Shown here: piece after piece, positions 1-6,530 of the stretch
Layout of the letters: each line of letters begins with the position of its first letter
Position numbering within the stretch: the first letter of the stretch is position 1
Source of the DNA: Bacilli bacterium
GTDB taxonomy: Bacteria; Bacillota_I; Bacilli_A; ML615J-28; CAG-698
DNA: 19,735 bases
NCBI GenBank assembly: GCA_028691715.1
Contig: JAQUYR010000020.1
Location: 1 to 19,735 of the forward strand
Direction of reading: 5' to 3'
Position numbers and translations under genes: made by a program
Notes under the pieces: model-generated
Databases searched by the model: none
Seen by the model: the letters and a program-made list of their open reading frames with translations, nothing else
Told to the model about the DNA's origin: nothing

Positions 1-786
1 CTTCCAGTCCCTTCTGAATTAACAATTGAAGATGAAAATCTATTAATAGATGTGAGAAGTAAATATAATGCCTTGACTGTAGAAGAAAAGGCTGAAGTAA
101 CAACTGATAATCTAGATAAACTAATTGTCCTAGAAGAGAAAATGCTTGAAATAAAGACAGATATTTCTAATAAAGCTTTAGCAGCATCGTTTGATGAATC
201 TGTAGCAACAATTCCTGGAGAGAACGAATTGACTTTGGAGGATAAAAGCCATGTCATTGAGGTCAGAAATCTCTATGAGGGTCTTTCCGATGAAGTTAAG
301 GTATATATAACTGATAGTTTAACACTTCTTGAAGCCTTAGAAGCAAAGATACTCGTTCTTGAAGAGCAAGAAAAAAATAGGCAGGCTCAAGAAATAGTTG
401 ATGCCATAGTAGCTCTTCCAGAATTGAATGCTATTAGTTTCTCTAACATGAATTTAGTAGAAGATATAATTAATGCTTATGAAGAACTAGAAAACGATGT
501 TAAAACTCGGGTTGATTCTTCTTATCTATATACTTTATTGGAATATGAGAATAGGGTGTTTGCTTTAATGGAAGTAAATAATTTTTCTAAGGCCCTTGAA
601 GAATTACCACTGATTAGTGAATTGACATTAGATGATGACGCCAGTGTCACAGCTATAAGAGAAATGTATAAATCTTTTGAACAATGGCAACGTGATTTGA
701 TTTCTAATGATGAAGTAGTTCTCCTTGAGGATTATGAAATTAGAATTCTGGAATTAATTGATATCGATATTGAAAACAGAGCAGTA
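1..786 (+). repeat. Four tandem protein repeats (about 61-70 residues each) in the GH18 protein
   Basis: Units begin near bases 1 (truncated at the window edge), 211, 415 and 604. Each opens with a Leu/Ile-Pro step, then a motif like ELTLEDK, a V-x-x-R/I-x-x-Y segment, and a long Leu/Glu-rich helix ending near an L-E-x-(R/K)-(I/V) pattern. The copies are diverged at DNA level, so this is an old protein repeat and not a recent duplication. Such helical modules are common spacers in Gram-positive surface proteins. More copies probably lie upstream. Confidence 0.75.
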
Positions 787-2043
787 GTAGCTCTAGCAAC
801 ACTGACTGAATATCTGGATAGTTTTATTCCTGATGAGATTACAGAAAATGTTGCTTTCTTCTCGACATACGCCACAAATGGAATCAATTTTTCTTTATAT
901 TGGTCGACCGGTGATTCCTCAATCAATTATTTAGGAGAAGTCGTTCGCCCATATAGCGACCGCGATGTTACAATTAATATCAGGATTACAAGAGGAAATA
1001 CCTCAGTAACTTATAGTAAAAATGTAATAGTGAAAGGAATAGGTGAAATAGAAATGCCAGAATTTGAAGAAGGTAAAATGTTAACATTTGCTTACATGAG
1101 AAATAAGGATGGAAATGCTGATGTTCTTTATGCTAGAGATTATCAGAAATTAGATGTCATCAATTATGCTTTTGCTCAAATAGTCAGCGGAAAACTAAGT
1201 GTTTCCAATCTGAGTAACTTAAATAAAGTATTAACTCTAAGACAAAAAGGAGTAAGAGTAGTCTTAACTCTAGATGGTGTTTCTGAAAGTACAGCTAATA
1301 AATTTGCTGAAATCGCTGCTTCTGCTGCAAGCAGAAAGACATTTGTTGATTCAGTTATGGAAATAGTTGAAGAATACCAAGTGGATGGTCTTGATTTGGA
1401 CTGGGAATTAAATATCAATGCTACTAATTACGCTCTTCTTTGTAAAGATCTTCGAGCTGCCTTTGATGCTTATCATCGTAAATTGATTTTAAGCGCTGCT
1501 TTCTATAGCAGTTCAACCCATGGATGTGATATGAGAGTATTTGATAGATATCTTGATTTCCTTCATATAATGACTTATGGTATGGGAACAAGATCATCAG
1601 CAGTTCATGAAACAGCATTATATAGTGGCAATTATGCCAATTATTCAGTAGATCGCGCTGTTCAAATGTATGTTGCTGAAGGCTTTTCTCGCAGTAAAAT
1701 CACCTTTGGTATACAATTCTATGTCAGAATGGGTGATGTTAGTGGATATCCAGCCAATCCATTAGGTATGGCAATGACTAATGCTAGATCGATTTCATAC
1801 TCAACTTTCTTGACAAGTTATTATAATGCCAATAAACAATATGAATATTTTGATCCTAATACATCTTCATATTATTGGTTTAATGGTGTTACTTATGCTT
1901 CATATGACAATCCAAAATCAGTAAAACTTAAATGTGAATATGCTAAGAACCAAAATATTGCTGGTGTTATGTACTGGGATTATGGACATGACTTAACAGG
2001 AACTCTTCTTGATTCTATTTATCAGGAATTTAAAACAAACTAA
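1..2043 (+). CDS. GH18 glycosidase with helical repeats and Ig-like domain (5' end missing)
   Basis: The reading frame is open from the first base, so the gene begins upstream; a GTG at 52 lies inside a repeat and is not the start. Visible order, numbering residues from base 1: four tandem helical repeats of about 61-70 residues (1-262), an atypical bacterial Ig-like domain (about 264-347, ending in a run of beta-strand sequence), then a glycoside hydrolase family 18 barrel (about 360-680). The barrel carries the DxxDxDxE signature as DGLDLDWE; its last Glu, at bases 1405-1407, is the expected acid/base. A late conserved Trp occurs in MYWDYGHD near the C-terminus. GH18 enzymes cut beta-1,4-linked GlcNAc polymers (chitin, N-glycan cores or wall-like glycans), and the repeat-plus-Ig architecture is typical of secreted or surface proteins. 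No C-terminal anchor is visible, and any signal peptide would be upstream. One oddity: the usual MxYD motif reads MTYG. Substrate is not predictable. A terminator follows at once. Confidence 0.88.
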   Translation, partial: LPVPSELTIEDENLLIDVRSKYNALTVEEKAEVTTDNLDKLIVLEEKMLEIKTDISNKALAASFDESVATIPGENELTLEDKSHVIEVRNLYEGLSDEVKVYITDSLTLLEALEAKILVLEEQEKNRQAQEIVDAIVALPELNAISFSNMNLVEDIINAYEELENDVKTRVDSSYLYTLLEYENRVFALMEVNNFSKALEELPLISELTLDDDASVTAIREMYKSFEQWQRDLISNDEVVLLEDYEIRILELIDIDIENRAVVALATLTEYLDSFIPDEITENVAFFSTYATNGINFSLYWSTGDSSINYLGEVVRPYSDRDVTINIRITRGNTSVTYSKNVIVKGIGEIEMPEFEEGKMLTFAYMRNKDGNADVLYARDYQKLDVINYAFAQIVSGKLSVSNLSNLNKVLTLRQKGVRVVLTLDGVSESTANKFAEIAASAASRKTFVDSVMEIVEEYQVDGLDLDWELNINATNYALLCKDLRAAFDAYHRKLILSAAFYSSSTHGCDMRVFDRYLDFLHIMTYGMGTRSSAVHETALYSGNYANYSVDRAVQMYVAEGFSRSKITFGIQFYVRMGDVSGYPANPLGMAMTNARSISYSTFLTSYYNANKQYEYFDPNTSSYYWFNGVTYASYDNPKSVKLKCEYAKNQNIAGVMYWDYGHDLTGTLLDSIYQEFKTN

Positions 2044-2046
2044 AAT

Positions 2047-2074
2047 AAAAGCAAGATCATATGGTCTTGCTTTT
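2047..2074. terminator. Bidirectional intrinsic terminator
   Basis: A 12-bp stem (2047-2058 with 2063-2074) with the tetraloop ATAT, flanked by A/T runs on both sides so that either strand would read as hairpin plus U-tract. It lies three bases past the GH18 stop and contains the last codons and the stop of the convergent minus-strand gene, so it most likely ends both transcripts. Confidence 0.85.
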
Positions 2075-2803
2075 CTCTTGATATAATATTAGATTTCCTC
2101 TTTTACCAGTTCTTTTTACAATGTCTAAATATGTTAGAATGTTTAGGGCAATTTGAGATTGTCGTAAATTTAGTGGAGATTTCTTCTGATAATCCTTTGA
2201 TGTAAATTCTTTTGGTAATTCATTTGGTATAAAAATGTCATAGTCATCGACTGACTTGAGATACACTTCATCACTTAACTCTAAGGGGATTTGGTCATAA
2301 CGGCTTGATCCTTTTTTCTTATTTTCACTCCACCCATTGAGATTACGGTATTCCTTGATATCTATTAACATTAAACAAATAGTTAAATTGGGATGTTTTA
2401 AATATTGCTTTATCTTATATAATTCATAAAAAGAATGATAGAAACTTCCCTGTTTAGGACTTTTTCGATTGTTGATTATCTCGCCACTTTCTTCATCAAT
2501 CCAATATATCCATTTATTTCTTGGAATCGGATAGACAATTGTAACAGGGTATTTTTCTAAAAGAAAGGCCAATTTGTTTCTTAATTTATTAAAAGCTCTT
2601 GTTTGAATCTCTATGATTTTACCATTTTTAAATATATCAACATAAAAATTACCAATCTTAACCTCATGATTGGTTTCATTTTCCTCAAAGTATAGCTTAA
2701 GAATTTTATGAAGACTTTTTTCACTCAGAGTTCCAATGCTTTTACTATATTTATATCCGCCAATTATTTTTTGATTAAACTGATTAAATGCTTCTTTATT
2801 CAT
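2057..2803 (-). CDS. Hypothetical protein with PD-(D/E)XK nuclease-like motif
   Basis: A 248-residue soluble protein with no signal peptide or membrane segment. I recognise it only as a conserved Gram-positive hypothetical. An N-terminal IGTLSEKSLH helix is followed by a beta-hairpin with Asp56 (YVDIF) and IIEIQT (Glu65, Gln67). The order Glu28, Asp56, Glu65-x-Gln67 fits the alpha-beta-beta-beta core of PD-(D/E)XK nucleases with a Gln variant of the final Lys; this is inference. A middle section is rich in Trp, Tyr and Pro (VTIVYPIPRNKWIYWIDEESG). The C-terminal part, LRQSQIALNILTYL and after, looks like a winged-helix segment. Start choice: ATG at 2803 has GAGG six bases upstream. An ATG four codons earlier (2815) has AAGG upstream, but would sit only about five bases from the start site implied by the -10 box at 2827-2832. 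The gene stands alone, between the GH18 gene and the ileS leader. Confidence 0.8.
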   Translation of the reverse strand: MNKEAFNQFNQKIIGGYKYSKSIGTLSEKSLHKILKLYFEENETNHEVKIGNFYVDIFKNGKIIEIQTRAFNKLRNKLAFLLEKYPVTIVYPIPRNKWIYWIDEESGEIINNRKSPKQGSFYHSFYELYKIKQYLKHPNLTICLMLIDIKEYRNLNGWSENKKKGSSRYDQIPLELSDEVYLKSVDDYDIFIPNELPKEFTSKDYQKKSPLNLRQSQIALNILTYLDIVKRTGKRGNLILYQEKSKTI

Positions 2804-2826
2804 TTTGAGCCTCATTCTTCCCTTCT

Positions 2827-2855
2827 ATTATATCAAAAAATTTAATCTATATGAA
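2827..2855 (-). promoter_or_regulatory. Likely promoter of the minus-strand hypothetical gene
   Basis: On the minus strand, a perfect TATAAT (bases 2832-2827) lies 17 bases downstream of TTCATA (2855-2850), a four-of-six match to the -35 consensus. Transcription would start near 2820, which favours ATG 2803 over ATG 2815 as the start codon. Confidence 0.55.
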
Positions 2856-2889
2856 GATTATAATGAATATAGTTATAAAATCGATTTAC

Positions 2890-2918
2890 TTGACATTTCT
2901 CTTGATTTAGAGTATTAT
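2890..2918 (+). promoter_or_regulatory. Promoter of the ileS T-box leader
   Basis: Perfect -35 TTGACA (2890-2895), a 17-base spacer, and -10 TATTAT (2913-2918). Transcription would begin near 2925, at the expected distance upstream of T-box Stem I. This is the sigma-A type. Confidence 0.85.
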
Positions 2919-2924
2919 ATTAAA

Positions 2925-3159
2925 GTAAAAGAAAGACAATGATAGAGACAGTAGAAATAAAGGAAAGTTTTAAGCGAATTAGGGATAGTGTGAGCCTAAT
3001 ACTAGTAGATTATTTTGAAAATCACTCTGGAGTCGTAGGCTGAAAGAAAGTAAGCTGTGCCGGTATTCCCCGTTATCAGGATAGCATATGTTGGTATGTG
3101 AAAAAGGTGGTATAATGAAATTTTAACTTTCATCCTTTTTTAAGGCGGAAAGTTTTTTT
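2925..3159 (+). promoter_or_regulatory. Isoleucine T-box riboswitch leader
   Basis: The leader shows the T-box elements in order. A GAGACAGTAGAAA segment near the base of Stem I resembles the AGUA/K-turn element. A distal Stem I segment (about 2973-3002) has the conserved GGGATAGTGTGAGCC pattern. The specifier region GAAAATCACTCTGGAG places codon ATC (Ile) at 3021-3023, followed by A. The conserved CCGTTATC lies at 3070-3077. The antiterminator is explicit: AAAAAGG (3101-3107) pairs with CCTTTTT (3134-3140), ATGAAA (3115-3120) pairs with TTTCAT (3128-3133), and the 7-base bulge TGGTATA (3108-3114) would pair with the ACCA end of uncharged tRNA-Ile through TGGT. Uncharged tRNA-Ile should therefore turn on ileS. 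Confidence 0.95.
3125..3159 (+). terminator. T-box attenuator terminator
   Basis: AACTTTC (3125-3131) pairs with GAAAGTT (3148-3154). Inside are a 2x2 internal loop and CCTT/AAGG closing a T4 loop; a T-tract runs to 3159. Its 5' strand overlaps the 3' strand of the antiterminator (3128-3140), so the two folds exclude each other. Confidence 0.93.
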
Positions 3160-3178
3160 ATTGAGATAGGAGGAAATT

Positions 3179-6100
3179 ATGTATAAAAAGGTCCCAACAA
3201 ATTTAAATTTTGTTGAAAGAGAAAGAGCAATTGAAAAGTTTTGGAAGGAAAACAAAATTTTCGAAAAAAGTATTTCTGAAAAGAACGGAAATAGAAATTA
3301 TACATTCTATGATGGTCCACCAACAGCTAATGGTAAACCTCATATTGGGCATGTTTTAACAAGGGTTATCAAAGATATGATTCCGAGATACCAGACAATG
3401 AAGGGAGCTAAAGTGCTTCGTAAAGCTGGCTGGGATACTCATGGACTACCTGTAGAGATTGAAGTTGAAAAGAGTCTAGGAATTGATGGCAAAGAACAGA
3501 TTGAAGCTTATGGACTGGTTCCTTTTATTGCAAAATGTAAGGAGAGCGTTTGGAAATATAAAACAATGTGGGAAGATTTTTCTGATACAGTTGGATATTG
3601 GGTTGATACCGAGAACCCCTATGTAACCTACCATAATGATTATATTGAATCAGTTTGGTGGAGTTTAAAGAAAATATGGGATCGTAAATTATTATACAAA
3701 GGTTATAAAATCGTTCCTTATTGTCCAAGATGTGGTACTCCACTATCATCACATGAGGTTGCACAGGGATATAAAGATGTAAAAGAAGAATCAGCGATTG
3801 TAAAATTCAAGGTTGAGAATGAAGATGCCTATATTTTAGCATGGACTACAACTCCGTGGACTTTACCATCTAACATCGGTCTTTGTGTAAATCCTGAAAA
3901 GACATATGTCAAAGTAAGAAATAATGATGAAGTGTATTATTTAGCAGAAGCTTTACTTGATAGTGTCTTAACTGGCGAATATGAAATTTTAGAGAGATTT
4001 ACTGGTAAACAATTGGAATATAAACGATATGAACCCCTGTTTCATTTTTGTGAAAAAGCAGAAAATGCCTTTTTTGTTACTTGTGCTGACTTTGTAACCC
4101 TAGAGGATGGTACTGGTGTTGTTCACATGGCTCCAGCATTTGGTGAGGATGACTATAATGTTGCTAAGAAGTATGGCTTGAAATTTGTTCAATATGTCAA
4201 TGCTGCTGGTGAACTTACTGAAGAAACTGATTGGCCAGGATTATTCTGTAAAAAGGCTGATAAACCAATTTTAAAAGATTTACAGGAAAGAGGATTATTA
4301 TTCAAAACTTTGAAGTTTGAACACAGTTATCCTCATTGCTGGCGTTGCGATTCACCGTTGATTTATTATGCTCGTGAAGCCTGGTTTATAAAAATGACAG
4401 CTGTAAAGGATGATTTAATCAGAAATAATAATACAATTAATTGGATTCCTGAGAGTATCGGTAAAGGAAGATTTGGTGACTGGTTAGAAAACATTCAGGA
4501 TTGGGGTATTAGCCGTAATCGTTATTGGGGAACACCACTTCCTGTTTGGGAATGCGAATGTGGTCATCAACATGCCATAGGTTCGATTTCTGAATTACAA
4601 GAAATGTCTCCTAACTGTCCTAAGGATATTGAATTGCATCGTCCATATATTGATGAGGTCACTATAAAATGTCCTAAATGTGGAAAGCAGATGAAAAGAG
4701 TAGAAGAGGTTATCGATTGTTGGTATGATTCGGGAGCAATGCCTTTTGCTCAATGGCATTATCCATTTGAAAATGCTGATATCTTTAAAGAACAATTCCC
4801 AGCGGACTTTATTTCTGAAGCTGTTGATCAGACTAGAGGTTGGTTTTACTCTCTCTTAGCTATTTCAACATTGATTTTTAATAAAGCACCATATAAGAAT
4901 GTTATTGTTCTGGGACATGTTCAAGATGAAAATGGCCAAAAAATGAGTAAGTCTAAGGGTAATGCTGTTGATCCAATTGAAGCATTAAATGAATTTGGCG
5001 CTGATTCAATCAGATGGTATTTCTATGAGAATAGTGCTCCATGGCTTCCAAATAGATTTCATAAAGATGCTGTTGTTGAAGGACAAAGAAAGTTTTTGAG
5101 GACTCTTTGGAATACTTATGCTTTCTATGTTTTATACGCTGATATCGATGAATTTGATCCAACAAAATATAAATTGGAATACGATAAACTTCCAGTTATG
5201 GACAAATGGTTGTTATCTAAATTGAACACTGTTGTCAAAGAAGTGGATAATGATCTATCTGATTACAAAATTACAGAGCCAGCAAGAACAATCCAGGATT
5301 TTGTTGATGAGATGAGCAATTGGTATGTTCGTAGAAGCAGAGAGCGTTTTTGGGCTAAGGGAATGGAACAGGATAAGATTAATGCCTATATGACATTGTA
5401 TACTGCTTTGGTAACAATTGCTAAAGTTGCTGCTCCAATGATTCCTTTTATGACCGAGGATATCTATCAAAATTTGGTTCGTAGTATTGATAAAAATGCT
5501 GAAGAAAGCATTCACTTATGTAGCTACCCAACTCCAGTTTTAGAATGGATTGATCAAACTCTAGAAGATAACATGGAAATGGTCTTAGAAGTTGTCGTTA
5601 TGGGACGAGCTGTACGTAATAATTGTAGTATAAAAAATCGTCAACCAATCGGTAAAATGTTTGTTAAGGCTAATAAACCACTGGATGATTTCTACGTTGA
5701 AATAATTGAAGAAGAATTAAATGTTAAAGAAGTTGCCTTTATTGAGGATATTTCTAAATACATTTCATATAGTTTTAAACCTAACTTTAAGACTGTAGGT
5801 CCAAAGTATGGTAAATATATCAATGATATAAAGAATGCCCTTTTAGAAATTGATGGCAGTCAGGCAAAAATAGAACTTGATACAAATGGTGTTTTAAAGA
5901 TGATGGTGAAGGATATTGCGGTAGAATTATTACCAGAAGACTTATTGATTGAAGTTGTTCAACAAGAAGGATTTGCCTCACTAGTAAACAATCACACAGC
6001 TGTTGTTATGGATACTACTTTAACTCCTGAGTTGATTGAAGAAGGTTTTGTCAGAGAAATAATTAGTAAGATTCAAACGACTCGTAAGGAATCCGACTTT

Positions 6101-6289
6101 AATGTTACTGATCACATAGCTATCTATGTAACTGGTAATGATAAAATAGAAGAAATTTTTAGAAGTAACCTTCAAGAAATTGAGAATGATGTTTTAGCTG
6201 ATGATGTTGTCTTTGATAAGCAAATTGATGCTTCCAAAGAATTTAATATCAATGGCGAAACCGTTACTATTGGACTAAAACAATTATAA
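3179..6289 (+). CDS. ileS: Isoleucyl-tRNA synthetase (type 2-like)
   Basis: Class I synthetase that charges tRNA-Ile with isoleucine in the cytoplasm. The HIGH motif is at residues 55-58 (in KPHIGHVL) and KMSKS at 588-592. The CP1 editing domain shows WTTTPWTLPSN and MAPAFGEDD. Zinc-type Cys clusters occur at CPRCG, CWRCD, CECGH and CPKCGK in the middle of the protein. The anticodon-binding domain follows, then a long C-terminal region with VGPKYGK. The length (1036 residues), that C-terminal segment and the absence of a C-terminal zinc finger match the eukaryote-like IleRS2 class, rather than the roughly 920-residue IleRS1 of Bacillus. Bacterial IleRS2 enzymes are generally much less sensitive to mupirocin than IleRS1. 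The start is fixed by AGGAGG (3169-3174) just upstream of ATG. The gene is monocistronic, with the T-box leader before it and a terminator after it. Confidence 0.97.
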   Translation: MYKKVPTNLNFVERERAIEKFWKENKIFEKSISEKNGNRNYTFYDGPPTANGKPHIGHVLTRVIKDMIPRYQTMKGAKVLRKAGWDTHGLPVEIEVEKSLGIDGKEQIEAYGLVPFIAKCKESVWKYKTMWEDFSDTVGYWVDTENPYVTYHNDYIESVWWSLKKIWDRKLLYKGYKIVPYCPRCGTPLSSHEVAQGYKDVKEESAIVKFKVENEDAYILAWTTTPWTLPSNIGLCVNPEKTYVKVRNNDEVYYLAEALLDSVLTGEYEILERFTGKQLEYKRYEPLFHFCEKAENAFFVTCADFVTLEDGTGVVHMAPAFGEDDYNVAKKYGLKFVQYVNAAGELTEETDWPGLFCKKADKPILKDLQERGLLFKTLKFEHSYPHCWRCDSPLIYYAREAWFIKMTAVKDDLIRNNNTINWIPESIGKGRFGDWLENIQDWGISRNRYWGTPLPVWECECGHQHAIGSISELQEMSPNCPKDIELHRPYIDEVTIKCPKCGKQMKRVEEVIDCWYDSGAMPFAQWHYPFENADIFKEQFPADFISEAVDQTRGWFYSLLAISTLIFNKAPYKNVIVLGHVQDENGQKMSKSKGNAVDPIEALNEFGADSIRWYFYENSAPWLPNRFHKDAVVEGQRKFLRTLWNTYAFYVLYADIDEFDPTKYKLEYDKLPVMDKWLLSKLNTVVKEVDNDLSDYKITEPARTIQDFVDEMSNWYVRRSRERFWAKGMEQDKINAYMTLYTALVTIAKVAAPMIPFMTEDIYQNLVRSIDKNAEESIHLCSYPTPVLEWIDQTLEDNMEMVLEVVVMGRAVRNNCSIKNRQPIGKMFVKANKPLDDFYVEIIEEELNVKEVAFIEDISKYISYSFKPNFKTVGPKYGKYINDIKNALLEIDGSQAKIELDTNGVLKMMVKDIAVELLPEDLLIEVVQQEGFASLVNNHTAVVMDTTLTPELIEEGFVREIISKIQTTRKESDFNVTDHIAIYVTGNDKIEEIFRSNLQEIENDVLADDVVFDKQIDASKEFNINGETVTIGLKQL

Positions 6290-6292
6290 AAT

Positions 6293-6327
6293 AAAAGGTC
6301 TGCTAACTTTGATTAGTTGGCCTTTTT
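6293..6327 (+). terminator. Intrinsic terminator after ileS
   Basis: AAAAGG (6293-6298) and CTAACT (6303-6308) pair with AGTTGG (6315-6320) and CCTTTT (6321-6326), with a four-base bulge and a TTGATT loop, followed by T residues. It begins four bases past the ileS stop. Confidence 0.75.
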
Positions 6328-6362
6328 ATCATTAATTATATTTAAGATGGCTGACAAGGATA

Positions 6363-6391
6363 TTGACATGAAATAGCTGATGTGGTAATAT
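6363..6391 (+). promoter_or_regulatory. Promoter of the Mn2+ riboswitch / P-type ATPase unit
   Basis: Perfect -35 TTGACA (6363-6368), a 17-base spacer, and -10 TAATAT (6386-6391) preceded by TGG (extended -10). Transcription would start near 6398, about ten bases upstream of the aptamer. Confidence 0.85.
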
Positions 6392-6407
6392 TTAATCAAA
6401 GATATCC

Positions 6408-6492
6408 AAAAGGGGAGTAGCTAATATATCATATTCGTCAACACGGTGAAACCCGGATATGGTAGTCATTTAGATGATAAGCAAGACCTTTT
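6408..6492 (+). promoter_or_regulatory. yybP-ykoY manganese riboswitch aptamer
   Basis: Diagnostic segments of the yybP-ykoY family appear in order: AAAAGGGGAGTAGC (6408-6421), CGTCAACACGG with GAAA and CCCGG (6436-6455), and the 3' segment GCAAGACCTTTT (6481-6492). Helix P1 forms between AAAAGG (6408-6413) and CCTTTT (6487-6492). The family binds Mn2+ where its two conserved internal loops dock, and commonly controls Mn2+ export or homeostasis genes. Ligand binding should stabilise P1, which sequesters part of the downstream terminator stem, so this reads as a transcriptional ON switch. Confidence 0.94.
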
Positions 6493-6514
6493 ATATAGGT
6501 CTTGTTTTATTTTA
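6482..6514 (+). terminator. Riboswitch expression-platform terminator
   Basis: CAAGACC (6482-6488) pairs perfectly with GGTCTTG (6498-6504) across a 9-base loop, followed by TTTTATTTTA. The 5' strand shares the bases at 6487-6488 with aptamer P1 and the loop contains the rest of P1, so terminator and ligand-bound aptamer compete. Confidence 0.93.
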
Positions 6515-6530
6515 TCTAAAGGAGAATAAT

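Noticed and set aside
732..1618. Minus-strand open frames opposite the GH18 gene as genes
   Set aside because: They have no ribosome binding sites or family motifs and lie antisense to a clearly coding frame.
6474..6530. Upstream in-frame ATG giving a 19-residue N-terminal extension of the P-type ATPase
   Set aside because: It lies inside the riboswitch aptamer and the extension would translate through the terminator hairpin; ATG 6531 has a clear AAAGGAG at good spacing.
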